Source of the DNA: an uncultured Eubacterium sp.
Lineage (GTDB): Bacteria; Bacillota; Clostridia; Oscillospirales; CAG-272
Direction: 5' to 3'
Assembly (NCBI GenBank): GCA_900544285.1
Contig: UQUT01000007.1
Span: 1 to 64,000, forward strand
DNA: 64,000 nt
Both the position numbers and the translations under genes were made by a program. This document shows positions 25,517 through 34,530 of the stretch, piece by piece. The notes under the pieces are model-generated. The model did no database searches. It was not told the DNA's origin and saw only the letters and a list, made by a program, of their open reading frames with translations. Numbering within the stretch: the stretch's first letter is position 1; the number at the start of each line of letters is the position of its first letter.

Positions 25517-25885
25517 ATGGCAAAAATTCAGGAATCGGGCGAAATGTACCTTGAAACTATATATGTCCTTTCTAAAAAGGGTCCTGTGCGTTCGACGGAC
25601 GTTGCCGAACATATGGGATATTCAAAGCCGAGCATCAGCCGCGCCGTTGGTCTTCTGAAAAACAGCGGTCACCTGCTTATGGATAAGGAAGGATATCTGA
25701 CTCTGACCGACGCAGGACTTGAGATTGCGTCGAAAATATACGAAAGGCACGTGCTTCTTTCGGAGTTTCTTGTGAGGCTCGGGGTTGATAAGGAGATTGC
25801 TTCGGCGGACGCCTGCAAGATTGAACACGTTATAAGCGAGGAGTCGTTCGAGGCGATAAAAAGCCATATTCACAAGCAGAACTGA
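25517..25885 (+). CDS. DtxR/MntR-family metal-dependent transcriptional regulator
   Basis: 122 aa. A winged helix comes first (ESGEMYLETIYVLSKK, VRSTDVAEHMGYSKPSISRAVGLLKNSGHLLMD). The dimerisation/metal domain follows, with LSEFLVRLGV and the metal-site signature C100-K-I-E103-H104. There is no C-terminal SH3-like domain, so it is MntR-sized or shorter. Such proteins repress metal uptake genes when loaded with Mn or Fe. No transporter is linked on this strand; the downstream ABC importer is convergent and of an organic-ligand type. Confidence 0.88.
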   Translation: MAKIQESGEMYLETIYVLSKKGPVRSTDVAEHMGYSKPSISRAVGLLKNSGHLLMDKEGYLTLTDAGLEIASKIYERHVLLSEFLVRLGVDKEIASADACKIEHVISEESFEAIKSHIHKQN

Positions 25886-25892
25886 ACGGACA

Positions 25893-25932
25893 AAAATACC
25901 CGGCAGACACGTTTTTAAGCGCGCGTGCCGGG
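25893..25932 (-). terminator. Terminator of the Crp-ABC operon
   Basis: CCCGGCA (25899-25905) pairs with TGCCGGG (25926-25932). On the minus strand the stem is followed by TATTTTTG, just after the ATPase gene stop. It may also stop the convergent DtxR-type transcript. Confidence 0.7.
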
Positions 25933-25937
25933 ATTTC

Positions 25938-26525
25938 TTATTTCAGAACGCCATCCGAAATTGTGTATATTTTGTTACAAAGCGCATTTGCTTCTTCTTT
26001 GCTGTGGGTGACGATGAGCGCACATTTGCCGCGAAGATATTTTTGCAAATCAGAGATTACGATTGCCTTTGTCGCCTCGTCAAGTCCGCGCAGTGGTTCA
26101 TCGAGCAGGCATATGCTTCTGTCCGACGCAATCATCCTCGCGAGCGACACCCTTTGAGCCATCCCGCTTGAAAGCTCGGATGGCTTTTTTTCGTATACAT
26201 CCGTAATGGCAAGCGAGGACAGAATCTCCTTTGCGCGCTCTGCGTTTTCTTTTTCGTCTCCGTCCATAACGCAGGTGACGTTTTCAAGCACGTTTATGCT
26301 TTCGAAAAGTCTCGGCTCCGCAAAGGAAAACGCAATTCTTCCATCCGTTTTTACCGTGCCGCTGTCAGGCTTTTCAAGTCCTGCGGCTATGCGGAGAAGA
26401 GTTGTTTTCCCCGAGCCGGATTTGCCCATTACGGCGACAGAATCGTTTCCGACGGAGAGCGAAATCCCGCGCAGAACGCTGTTTTCTCCGTAGCTTTTTG
26501 ATATGTTTTCGAGCGACAGCTTCAT
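25938..26525 (-). CDS. ABC importer ATP-binding protein (nitrate/taurine/thiamine-precursor type)
   Basis: 195 aa. Walker A is VMGKSGSGKTTLLR, the signature is degenerate (ELSSGMAQRVSLARM instead of LSGGQ), Walker B is SICLLDEPLRGLDEA, and the H-loop is ALIVTHSKEE. It is short for the family (about 240-260), lacking a C-terminal extension. Its start overlaps the permease stop (ATGA). It powers the importer formed with the two upstream genes. Confidence 0.9.
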   Translation of the reverse strand: MKLSLENISKSYGENSVLRGISLSVGNDSVAVMGKSGSGKTTLLRIAAGLEKPDSGTVKTDGRIAFSFAEPRLFESINVLENVTCVMDGDEKENAERAKEILSSLAITDVYEKKPSELSSGMAQRVSLARMIASDRSICLLDEPLRGLDEATKAIVISDLQKYLRGKCALIVTHSKEEANALCNKIYTISDGVLK

Positions 26526-27280
26526 ATTGTATCACCGCCTTTGCAGAGCTTTCCGAGAGCAAAAATCAGCGTTTTTTCAATGATGACGCTCAGAATGATT
26601 ATGACCGCCGTCAGCGCAAAAAGTTCCTCGGATTCGAGATAGATTCTTGCGCTGTAAAGCATTGTTCCGATCGAACTCGTCGGCGTGCAGATGACCTCAG
26701 CTGCAATTCCGGCTTTCCACGCAAGCCCGAGCGCAGAGCGACATCCGGCGAAGAAATAGGGAAGAGCAGACGGGATATAAAGCAGGCGGAGCTTTTTTGA
26801 TCGCGAAAAATCATATATTTTTGCGACTTCGAGCTTGTCCTCCGGAACTGCATCCAGCCCTTTACGGACGTTCATAAATATTATCGGAATGACCATAAGC
26901 GCGGCGGCGAGCATCGGTACGATGTTTTTTGAAAGCACGAACAAAAGCACGATTATCACAGAAGCGACAGGCGTCGCTTTTATGACCTCGACCGCCGGCG
27001 AAACAACCGTTCCGAAAAGGCGTAGCGCTTTGGAAAGCACGGCAAGTATAACGCCGATCGCCGTTCCTGCCGCAAGACCGACGAATATCAGTCCGACGGA
27101 GCGCCCGCAGGAGATATAGAACGATTTTTTTTTGAGAAGCCCGAAGAGAGCGCGCAAGACCGCCGGAGGCGACGGGAGGATAACCGATTTCGCGATTATC
27201 AGCGAGGCGACCTCCCATACAGCCATCCAGAACAGAAAAACTCCGATGCCGACGGTAAATTTCTTTGCTTTTCGGCTCAT
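26522..27280 (-). CDS. ABC importer permease (SsuC/TauC-like)
   Basis: 252 aa integral membrane protein with about six helices. The binding-protein-dependent transport signature is around AGCRSALGLAWKAGIAAEV, the EAA-like loop that contacts the ATPase. The N-terminus (FTVGIGVFLFWMAVWEVASL) and PSPPAVLRALFGLL are typical of the NtrB/SsuC/TauC family. It overlaps both neighbours by 4 nt, so the three transporter subunits are translationally coupled. Confidence 0.9.
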   Translation of the reverse strand: MSRKAKKFTVGIGVFLFWMAVWEVASLIIAKSVILPSPPAVLRALFGLLKKKSFYISCGRSVGLIFVGLAAGTAIGVILAVLSKALRLFGTVVSPAVEVIKATPVASVIIVLLFVLSKNIVPMLAAALMVIPIIFMNVRKGLDAVPEDKLEVAKIYDFSRSKKLRLLYIPSALPYFFAGCRSALGLAWKAGIAAEVICTPTSSIGTMLYSARIYLESEELFALTAVIIILSVIIEKTLIFALGKLCKGGDTI

Positions 27281-28257
27281 TTTACTTTGATTGATTTATA
27301 AAAGTTATCTTCGGGGAGCTTTCCGCCGACAGATGCGGGATTTGCCTTGTAAAGGACTTCGAGCATACCCTTCATAGCCTTTACGCCGTCGTCACCGATC
27401 ATTGCGCTGATGTTGCAATTCGGGATTGCCTTTTTTGCGACTGCGGCTTTTGGAACAATGCCGTATTTTTCGCAGTATTCCGCACCCTTTTCGATATCGG
27501 ATGTGATTATATTAACCGACTTTTTGTATTCCGAAAGGAATGTTTCGACAGCCTTCGGGTGCTCGCTCAAAAACTTGTTTGAAACGACGAGAACGCCCTG
27601 AACGAGGGTTGTGTCGCTGACCTTGTCCCATTCCTCCGTCAGATTGAGGGCGATGCGAAGATCGCCTGTCTTCTGAAGAAGCGCGCTTGTTACGTTCGGT
27701 TCGGGAAGAACGCCGATCGAAACGGTGTTTGCGGCGAGTTTCGAAGCAAGCTCTGCGTGATCGGAAAGGTATTCGACGGTTACGTCCTCGCCGACTTTGA
27801 GCCCGTTTTTCTCAAGGATGAAATTCAGCGCATATTCGGGAGTCGCGCTCTGACCTGTCGAATAGATTGTTTTGCCTTTCAGATCTGCGACGGAGTTTAT
27901 TGTATTTCCGTTTTCGAGAACATAAAGCACGCCGAGAGTCGCAACGCCGATGAAGCTTATATCTGCGCCCTTATTATAAAGCACGGAAGCAAGGTTTACA
28001 GGAACGGCGGCAATATCAAAATTGCCCGAGATTATCGTCGACTGCACCTCTGCCGGAGCGGAGGCGAGGGAGAACGTGTAATTATTCTGAGTTGTTCCGT
28101 TCTCGTTTTCAGCCATAAGGGAAGCCATTCCCATTCCCGTCGGACCTTTGAGAGCGGTTACGCGGACGTCCGCCCTTTCCACGGGCGTTTTTTCTTTGCA
28201 GGAGGCAAAGCATAATACAAGCAAAGCCGCCATTACAATGGCAATTATTTTTTTCAT
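27277..28257 (-). CDS. ABC importer substrate-binding lipoprotein (NMT1/SsuA-like)
   Basis: 326 aa. A lipoprotein signal peptide ends in LVLCFASC (lipidated C20). The mature protein has the NMT1/SsuA fold pattern: VRVTALKGPTGMGMASLMAE, FDIAAVPVNLASVLYNKG, LKGKTIYSTGQSATPEYAL, TVSIGVLPEPNVTSALL. It captures a small organic ligand; sulfonates, pyrimidine precursors or oxyanion-like compounds are known for relatives, but the ligand here cannot be inferred. It starts 22 nt after the Crp-family regulator gene and probably shares its transcript. Confidence 0.88.
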   Translation of the reverse strand: MKKIIAIVMAALLVLCFASCKEKTPVERADVRVTALKGPTGMGMASLMAENENGTTQNNYTFSLASAPAEVQSTIISGNFDIAAVPVNLASVLYNKGADISFIGVATLGVLYVLENGNTINSVADLKGKTIYSTGQSATPEYALNFILEKNGLKVGEDVTVEYLSDHAELASKLAANTVSIGVLPEPNVTSALLQKTGDLRIALNLTEEWDKVSDTTLVQGVLVVSNKFLSEHPKAVETFLSEYKKSVNIITSDIEKGAEYCEKYGIVPKAAVAKKAIPNCNISAMIGDDGVKAMKGMLEVLYKANPASVGGKLPEDNFYKSIKVK

Positions 28258-28279
28258 GTTTTTCCTCTTTTCTGTCAGC

Positions 28280-28930
28280 CTATCTGACGTTTTTAAGAAA
28301 TTCCTTTGACAGGACTTTTATGGTTCCTTCGGAATATCTGATTGCACCTGACTTTTCGAGAAGCTCAAGCGAGCGATATACCGATGTCCTCCCTATGCCG
28401 AGCCGCTTTGACAGACGTGAGATATTCAGTTCAAAGCTATCGCTTTCTTCTGTCAGTAACGCGGCGGCGACGGCGGCATCAGCGCTTTTTGCGGTGAACG
28501 CGCTTATCTTTTTGTTGAGAAAGCGTATTCTGTCGGAAAGAAAAGCGATATAGGCGAGGGAAACGGCGGGGTCGGAGACGATTATCTCTTTCATCTTGCT
28601 CTCGCTTACGAAAAGCACCTCGGACGCCGTTTTTGAAACGACAGTGCTTACGTAGCCTTCGCCCTTTCCGAAAAGTGCCGCCGCCCCGAACATATCTCCC
28701 TGCGAGAGGGAATTGAGCCGGACGCGCTTGTTTTCGTTTTCGCCGAAAACCTCAACCTTCCCGGAAATTATGATTCCGAGGCTTTTTTCAAAGCTGTCCG
28801 CCGAATAGATGAACTCTCCCGCACGGAAATTTCCACAGCGGCACACAGTCAGTCCGCGAAGGGTTTCCTCTGATGCGTCCGAAAACACCGCGCAAAGCCG
28901 CAATGCCGAAAGAAATTTCTTTTCAGACAT
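28280..28930 (-). CDS. Crp/Fnr-family transcriptional regulator
   Basis: 216 aa from the ATG at 28928-28930, chosen because GGAGG (28937-28941) sits just upstream; a longer frame reaches back across the promoter and is not credible. The cyclic-nucleotide-binding-like beta barrel (about 10-125; AGEFIYSADSFEKSLGIIISG, LSQGDMFGAAALFG) lacks the clear cAMP-contact RxS motif. No N-terminal Fnr-type cysteine cluster is evident. The C-terminal HTH is LSKRLGIGRTSVYRSLELLEKSG. First gene of the ABC operon, behind a palindrome that overlaps the transcription start. Confidence 0.9.
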   Translation of the reverse strand: MSEKKFLSALRLCAVFSDASEETLRGLTVCRCGNFRAGEFIYSADSFEKSLGIIISGKVEVFGENENKRVRLNSLSQGDMFGAAALFGKGEGYVSTVVSKTASEVLFVSESKMKEIIVSDPAVSLAYIAFLSDRIRFLNKKISAFTAKSADAAVAAALLTEESDSFELNISRLSKRLGIGRTSVYRSLELLEKSGAIRYSEGTIKVLSKEFLKNVR

Positions 28931-28941
28931 AAAAATCCTCC

Positions 28942-28967
28942 AAAACTGTTCCATTTGGAACAGTTTT
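28942..28967 (-). promoter_or_regulatory. 26-bp palindromic operator of the Crp-ABC operon
   Basis: Arms AAAACTGTTCCA and TGGAACAGTTTT are perfectly complementary (12 bp each) around a 2-nt TT centre. The site begins next to the -10 box and covers the expected transcription start, ending just before the SD of the regulator gene. A bound protein here would block transcription. Autoregulation by the encoded Crp-family protein is the simplest idea. Confidence 0.7.
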
Positions 28968-28996
28968 ATAATATCATGACGTTTTTCATTTGTCAA
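28968..28996 (-). promoter_or_regulatory. Predicted sigma-A promoter of the Crp-ABC operon
   Basis: On the minus strand -35 TTGACA (28991-28996), 17-bp spacer, -10 TATTAT (28968-28973), directly abutting the palindrome at 28942-28967. Confidence 0.75.
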
Positions 28997-29025
28997 TAAA
29001 TTTTCTGATATTTTTGCGGAATATA

Positions 29026-29054
29026 TACACAATCGCAATTATATCTGATATAAT
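29026..29054 (+). promoter_or_regulatory. Possible sigma-A promoter of murB-whiA-dnaE
   Basis: -10 TATAAT (29049-29054) is good; the -35 TACACA (29026-29031) is weak at 17-bp spacing. It lies about 30 nt before murB and is divergent from the Crp operon promoter. Confidence 0.45.
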
Positions 29055-29084
29055 TATATATGTGGAAGAATGTGATAAGGGAAG

Positions 29085-29990
29085 GTGACTGTCATAGACG
29101 AGCGATATATCGGCAAAATAAGCGAAAAGTGCATGGTTGAACGCGGTGCGACTTTTTCCGGAAATTGTTCATTTCGGGTTGGCGGGGAGATTGCGCTCTG
29201 CGTCTTTCCGAGGAGTGCGGACGAACTGATATTTGCCGTCGAGGAAGCGGAGAGGCACGGCGAGAAATACGTCGTGCTCGGAAATATGACGAATATCCTC
29301 CCGCCGGACGGAATATATGACGGAACCGTGATAGTCACGTCAAAAATGCGGAGCGTTACCGTTGAAGACAGGAATTTCAAAGCCGATGCGGGCTTTCCTT
29401 TGACGGCGCTTTCCGCGCTCACGGCGAATGTCGGTCTTTCCGGACTTGAATTCGCATACGGAATTCCGGGAAGCGTCGGCGGGGCGGTATATATGAACGC
29501 CGGTGCCTACGGCGGGCAGATGGCTGACGTCATAACGTCGGTTGTGGCATACAGTCCGACTGAAAATAAGGTCAAAACCTATTCAAACGAAGAATGCCGC
29601 TTCGGTTACAGGGAGAGTATTTTTCGGGCAAACGGGGAGATAATCCTTTCAGCAGAGATGAGTTTTGCGCAGGGCGACGGGGAGAAAATACTGTCCGACT
29701 GCGAGAAAAACATGGCGGCGAGAAAAGAAAAACAGCCACTTGATAAGCCCAGTGCCGGAAGCACTTTCCGTAGACCCGAAGGGCATTATGCGGGCGCACT
29801 GATAGAGGCGGCGGGACTGAAGGGCTTTTCTGTCGGCGGGGCACAGGTCTCTGAAAAGCACGCGGGCTTTGTCATAAATGCGGGCGGAGCGACTTCTGCG
29901 GACATTTCGGCACTGATATCCGAGATAAAAAAGAGAGTTTTTGAAAGCTCCGGCGTTATGCTGGAGGAAGAAATAATATATATAAAATGA
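29085..29990 (+). CDS. murB: UDP-N-acetylenolpyruvoylglucosamine reductase
   Basis: 301 aa FAD enzyme that reduces UDP-GlcNAc-enolpyruvate with NADPH to UDP-MurNAc. FAD-binding motifs are YVVLGNMTNILPPDG and LEFAYGIPGSVGGAVYMNAGAYGG. The proton-donor serine is in KPSAGSTFRRPEG, and the final catalytic Glu is in MLEEEII. The pattern is the type II MurB of Firmicutes. The start is uncertain: GTG 29085 sits on top of AAGGGAAGG (29077-29085), while an ATA at 29094 has better SD spacing. Confidence 0.93.
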   Translation: MTVIDERYIGKISEKCMVERGATFSGNCSFRVGGEIALCVFPRSADELIFAVEEAERHGEKYVVLGNMTNILPPDGIYDGTVIVTSKMRSVTVEDRNFKADAGFPLTALSALTANVGLSGLEFAYGIPGSVGGAVYMNAGAYGGQMADVITSVVAYSPTENKVKTYSNEECRFGYRESIFRANGEIILSAEMSFAQGDGEKILSDCEKNMAARKEKQPLDKPSAGSTFRRPEGHYAGALIEAAGLKGFSVGGAQVSEKHAGFVINAGGATSADISALISEIKKRVFESSGVMLEEEIIYIK

Positions 29991-30002
29991 GGTTTTGGGG
30001 CT

Positions 30003-30905
30003 ATGTCATTTTCGGGCGATACAAAAACGGCTCTTGCAAAGATACCCTGCGAGCGCGACTGTTGCGCTTCGGCGGAGCTTTGCGGAATGCTTATATTTGC
30101 TTCGGTTTTTGAGAGGAATAAAACGGTATTTCTTTCCGAAACGGAGGAGGCGGCATATCTTTTCTCCGGACTTCTGATACGCTGTCTCGACGTTTGTTCC
30201 TCGCCCGAGGTGTTTTCAAAAGGCAAAAGCGGCACGCTTGTTTTCAGAACGACTGTCTGCGGGGAGGACGCCGAAAAGCTATATGATTTTGCATTTCCGA
30301 ATGGCGAATGCCGGATAGATACGAAAAAGTTCGGCTGCGACCATTGCGCAGAGGCTTTTATTCGCGGTGCATTTCTTTCCTGCGGATTTGTAAATCCTCC
30401 GGAAAAGCGTTACGGCATTGAATTCACCGTCTCCAATGCAGATATTGCCGTCGAGCTTGCGACGGTTCTTGCGTATAAATTCGGCATGCCGAAGCTGAGC
30501 GTGAGAAAGGGAAATCAGATTGTTTATTACAGAGGCGGGGAAAAGGTCGCCGATATGCTTATGCTCATTGGAGCGCAAAACGAGGCATTTGAGATAATGA
30601 ACAGTCAGGCTCTGCGGTCGATAAGAAACGAGCAGAACAGGCAGACGAACTTTGAGGTTGCGAACATATCAAAGCAGAGCGCGGCTTCGGCAGAGCAGAT
30701 CGAGGCGATCACGGAGCTTAAAAAAATCGGGAAATTCGGGCTTTTGTCGCCTGTTTTGCGTCAGACGGCAAACCTTCGCCTTGAAAATCCGGAGGCTTCG
30801 ATGGCGGTGCTGGGAAAGCTTGAAAATCCGCCTGTGTCAAAGTCGCAGGAGAGCAAAAGGCTTCTTAAAATAGTCGATTTTTACAAGGCTCATAAAAACA
30901 ACTGA
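30003..30905 (+). CDS. whiA: DNA-binding protein WhiA
   Basis: 300 aa. The N-terminal two thirds form a degenerate LAGLIDADG homing-endonuclease fold (RGAFLSCGFVNPPEKRYGIEF; KFGMPKLSVRKGNQIVYYRGGE). The C-terminal helix-turn-helix includes RQTNFEVANISKQSAAS and LLSPVLRQTANLRLENPEASMAVLG. WhiA affects chromosome segregation and division in Bacillus and is a sporulation activator in Streptomyces. It lies 12 nt after murB; the usual yvcJ-yvcK partners are absent, although murB-yvcJ-yvcK-whiA order is common in Clostridia. Confidence 0.94.
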   Translation: MSFSGDTKTALAKIPCERDCCASAELCGMLIFASVFERNKTVFLSETEEAAYLFSGLLIRCLDVCSSPEVFSKGKSGTLVFRTTVCGEDAEKLYDFAFPNGECRIDTKKFGCDHCAEAFIRGAFLSCGFVNPPEKRYGIEFTVSNADIAVELATVLAYKFGMPKLSVRKGNQIVYYRGGEKVADMLMLIGAQNEAFEIMNSQALRSIRNEQNRQTNFEVANISKQSAASAEQIEAITELKKIGKFGLLSPVLRQTANLRLENPEASMAVLGKLENPPVSKSQESKRLLKIVDFYKAHKNN

Positions 30906-30921
30906 AAGGGGAAAACGGAAA

Positions 30922-33900
30922 ATGTCATTCTGCCATTTGCATCTGCATAGCGAATACAGCCTGCTTGACGGTGCCTGCCGCATAAAGGATATACCGAAGC
31001 TGGCGGCGGATAACGGGCATACTGCCGTTGCGATAACGGATCACGGCGCGATGTATGGCGCTGTTGACTTTTACCTTGCTTGCAAGGCATACGGGATCAA
31101 GCCGATAATCGGTTGCGAGGTATATGTTGCCTCCGGATCCCGTTTTGACAAGACCCGCGACTCCGAATATTCGAGGTATCACCTTGTCCTCCTCTGTAAG
31201 AACGAAACGGGATACAGAAATCTTATATATATGGTCTCAAAAGGGTTTACGGAGGGCTTTTACACAAAGCCGAGAATAGACATTGACCTCCTCCGCGAGC
31301 ATAGTGATGGGCTCGTCTGCCTTTCGGCGTGCCTTGCGGGTTACGTTCCGAGAATGATTTCCGCCGGAGAATTTGAAAAAGCGGAGCAACACGCAATCGA
31401 AATGGACAGGCTCTTCGGCAGGGGAAACTATTATCTTGAGTTGCAATATCACGGAATCGACGCGCAGAGAGAGGTAAACGAAGGACTTATCGACATTTCA
31501 AAGCGCACGGGAATTCCGCTCGTCGCAACAAACGACGTGCATTATCCGAAGAAAAAGGACGCGGAAAATCAGGCGGTTATGCTCTGTATTCAGACGAACT
31601 CCCGCCTTGCGGACGGCAGACCGATCGGCTTTGAAACGGACGAATTTTATTATAAAAGTACGGAGGAGATGACTGCGCTTTTCGGAAATATCGAGGGCGC
31701 AATCGAAAACACGGGCAAGATTGCCGATATGTGTAACTTCGATTTTGACTTTTCCAAGCGTTTTCTTCCGAGATATACCCCCGAAAACGGCGAAAAACCG
31801 GAGGACTTCCTTTCATCAATGGCATGGACAAAATTCGAGGAAAAGGTTCGCGGGGGAGAGATTGTTTTTGACGATGTAAACACAAGAGAGGTCTATGAGG
31901 AGAGGATAAAATACGAGCTTTCCGTCATCTGCAAGATGGGATATTCGGAATATTATCTGATCGTCTGGGACTTTATAAATGCCGCAAAGCAGCGAAACAT
32001 ACCGACGGGCCCGGGACGTGGGTCGGGAGCGGGGTCGCTCGTCGCATATCTTGTCGGGATAACAGACGTAAACTCAATCAAGTATAACCTTATGTTTGAG
32101 CGTTTCCTCAATCCCGAAAGGGTCAGCATGCCCGATTTTGATACCGACTTCTGTTATGAACGCAGGGATGAGGTCATAGAATATGTCTCCGATAAATACG
32201 GAAGAGAACGGGTCTGCGGGATAATCACGTTCGGTACGCTTGCGGCGAAGGCTGTCATACGTGACGTCGGGCGCGCGCTCGGAATGAATTATGCGGATGT
32301 TGACGTTGTGGCAAAAGCCGTTCCGTCCGATCTGCACATAACGCTTGAAAAGGCGATGGAAGGTAAGCTCGGCGACCTTTATGAGTCCGACCCGAAGATA
32401 AAAAGACTCATTGACATTTCAATGGCGCTCGAGGGAATGCCGCGCCATGCGTCGGCTCATGCGGCGGGCATAGTCATTACGGACAAGCCCGTTTATGACT
32501 ACGTTCCGACAGCTGTCGGAAATGGAATGATACTGACGCAGTTTACAATGGACACAATCGCAAAGCTGGGACTCCTCAAGTTCGATTTTCTCGGTCTGCG
32601 TTATCTGACAATCATCTCCGACGCCGAAAAGCAGATAAGACGGACGGAGCCGGATTTCGATATAAAAAAGGTTCCGCAGGACGATGAAGAAACGTACGCA
32701 TTGATCTCATCAGGACACACGGACGGCGTGTTTCAGCTTGAATCCGGAGGAATGAGGAGGCTTCTTTCCCAGATGCAGCCGAGAAATCTCGAGGACATAA
32801 TAATCGCGATTTCGCTTTACCGTCCGGGACCGATGGAGTCGATACCCGCTTTCCTTGAAAACAGGGCGCATCCGGAAAAGGTCAGATATTCCTGCCCGCA
32901 ACTGAAGAGCATACTTGAAAATACGGCGGGATGTATCGTGTATCAGGAGCAGGTTATGCAGATATGCCGCGACGTTGCCGGGTTTTCGTTCGGCAGAGCC
33001 GATATTATCAGACGCGCAATGTCCAAAAAGAAGAGCGGAGAAATGGAGAAGGAGCGCAATGCCTTTATCCACGGAGAAAAAGATGCGGAAGGAAACGTGA
33101 TCTGTTCCGGTGCCGTTGCAAACGGGGTATCCGAGGAGGTCGCGACTGAAATATTCGATACGATGTCCGCTTTTGCAAGCTATGCTTTCAATAAGTCCCA
33201 TGCGACGGCATATGCATACCTTTCTTACAGAACGGCGTATCTGAAATGTCATTATCCGTGTGAGTATCTTGCCTCGCTTCTGACGAGCGTTCTCGGAAAC
33301 ATGGCAAAGACGGCGGTGTATATCGAAGAGGCAAAAAATTCATATCATATCGACGTTCTCTCGCCTGATATAAACGAGAGCTTTGAAAAATACAGCGTTG
33401 TCCGTCACAAAGGGAAAAATGCAATCCGCTTCGGACTTCTCGGAGTCAAAAATCTCGGCATTGCGTTCCTTTCGGACGTCATCGGCGAAAGAAACAAAAA
33501 CGGGGCATATAAATCGTTTACTGATTTCATCTCGCGCATGAGCGCATATGACATAAACAAACGCCAGATAGAGGCGCTCATCAAGAGCGGCGCGTGCGAT
33601 TCTTTCGGAATCAAACGAAGCGTTCTTCTCGGGGATTACGAAAATATTGTCGATATTTATCTCCGCCGCAAAAAGAGCGAAAACGACGGTCAGATGGATA
33701 TGTTCTCTTCATTTGCGGACGCTCCGGAGGACGAACCGGAATACGTCTATACGGACAGAGAGGAGCTCTCCGGAAAGGAGCTTCTCGCGCAGGAAAGAGA
33801 GAGCACCGGAATGTATTTTTCCGGTCATCCTTCCGATGAATATTCGGCGATGGCGGAGAAACTCGGAGCGGTGCCGATCGGAGAGATTACCTTTGGCGCG

Positions 33901-34482
33901 GACGACGATACAGAGGAAAAAAGATTCCGTGACGGTGACAGGGTGACTGTCGCGGGAACGGTGACGGAAAAGGTGAACAAGCAGACGAGAGCAGGTGCGC
34001 CGATGGCGTTTGTCAAGGTTGAGGACAGATTCGGAGAAATTGAGGTAATAGTTTTTCCTAAGATACTCGAAAAGCACAGGGCGCTTTTGGCGCAGGGCAG
34101 CGCGATAGCCGTCACAGGCTCCGTTTCTGAAACGGAAAACGCGGCGCCGAAGCTGGTTGCGGACGTTATAATCCCGCTTTCAAACCGTACCTCTGCGGCT
34201 ACGGCAGAACTGACGCAGGCGGAGAAAACGACGGGTACCGTCAGCCCGCAAAAAGCGAAAAAACCAAAAACAATATATCTGCGGCTTCCGTCGCTTGAAG
34301 GAGCTGTTTTTGAAAAAATCAAGGCAGTACTTGATATTTTTATAGGCGAAACGCCCGTGATGCTTTACGGAGAAACCGAAAAGAAATATATAAAGCGCGT
34401 CGGAGCGGGAGCAGATATTCAGCCGAATATGCTTGCGCTTCTGAAAAAGCTCCTCGGCGAAGAAAACGTTGTCATAAAATAA
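30922..34482 (+). CDS. dnaE: DNA polymerase III alpha subunit DnaE
   Basis: 1186 aa second replicative polymerase. The PHP domain is at the N-terminus (FCHLHLHSEYSLLDGACRI; AITDHGAMYG). The polymerase core has GPGRGSGAGSLVAYLVGI and the catalytic MPDFDTDF near 402-410. Fingers, beta-binding and OB-fold (about 1000-1090, VTVAGTVTEKVNKQTRAG) regions follow. There is no exonuclease insertion, so proofreading would come from PolC. In Bacillus, DnaE extends RNA primers before PolC takes over. Length favours the longer DnaE1 form over the roughly 1100-aa DnaE3. Confidence 0.96.
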   Translation: MSFCHLHLHSEYSLLDGACRIKDIPKLAADNGHTAVAITDHGAMYGAVDFYLACKAYGIKPIIGCEVYVASGSRFDKTRDSEYSRYHLVLLCKNETGYRNLIYMVSKGFTEGFYTKPRIDIDLLREHSDGLVCLSACLAGYVPRMISAGEFEKAEQHAIEMDRLFGRGNYYLELQYHGIDAQREVNEGLIDISKRTGIPLVATNDVHYPKKKDAENQAVMLCIQTNSRLADGRPIGFETDEFYYKSTEEMTALFGNIEGAIENTGKIADMCNFDFDFSKRFLPRYTPENGEKPEDFLSSMAWTKFEEKVRGGEIVFDDVNTREVYEERIKYELSVICKMGYSEYYLIVWDFINAAKQRNIPTGPGRGSGAGSLVAYLVGITDVNSIKYNLMFERFLNPERVSMPDFDTDFCYERRDEVIEYVSDKYGRERVCGIITFGTLAAKAVIRDVGRALGMNYADVDVVAKAVPSDLHITLEKAMEGKLGDLYESDPKIKRLIDISMALEGMPRHASAHAAGIVITDKPVYDYVPTAVGNGMILTQFTMDTIAKLGLLKFDFLGLRYLTIISDAEKQIRRTEPDFDIKKVPQDDEETYALISSGHTDGVFQLESGGMRRLLSQMQPRNLEDIIIAISLYRPGPMESIPAFLENRAHPEKVRYSCPQLKSILENTAGCIVYQEQVMQICRDVAGFSFGRADIIRRAMSKKKSGEMEKERNAFIHGEKDAEGNVICSGAVANGVSEEVATEIFDTMSAFASYAFNKSHATAYAYLSYRTAYLKCHYPCEYLASLLTSVLGNMAKTAVYIEEAKNSYHIDVLSPDINESFEKYSVVRHKGKNAIRFGLLGVKNLGIAFLSDVIGERNKNGAYKSFTDFISRMSAYDINKRQIEALIKSGACDSFGIKRSVLLGDYENIVDIYLRRKKSENDGQMDMFSSFADAPEDEPEYVYTDREELSGKELLAQERESTGMYFSGHPSDEYSAMAEKLGAVPIGEITFGADDDTEEKRFRDGDRVTVAGTVTEKVNKQTRAGAPMAFVKVEDRFGEIEVIVFPKILEKHRALLAQGSAIAVTGSVSETENAAPKLVADVIIPLSNRTSAATAELTQAEKTTGTVSPQKAKKPKTIYLRLPSLEGAVFEKIKAVLDIFIGETPVMLYGETEKKYIKRVGAGADIQPNMLALLKKLLGEENVVIK

Positions 34483-34523
34483 AAAAGTCCCGACTTCGGC
34501 TTGTTGCCGAGGCCGGGATTTTT
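34483..34523. terminator. Bidirectional terminator between dnaE and the isomerase-like gene
   Basis: TCCCG...CTTCGGC pairs with GCCGAGG...CGGGA around TTGTT. A-run on the left and T-run on the right serve both convergent genes. Confidence 0.85.
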
Positions 34524-34530
34524 GCTGAAA

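Noticed and set aside
25938..28257. Assigning the ABC importer to taurine, nitrate or thiamine precursor uptake
   Set aside because: Binding-protein motifs show only the broad NMT1/SsuA family and no pathway genes are adjacent.
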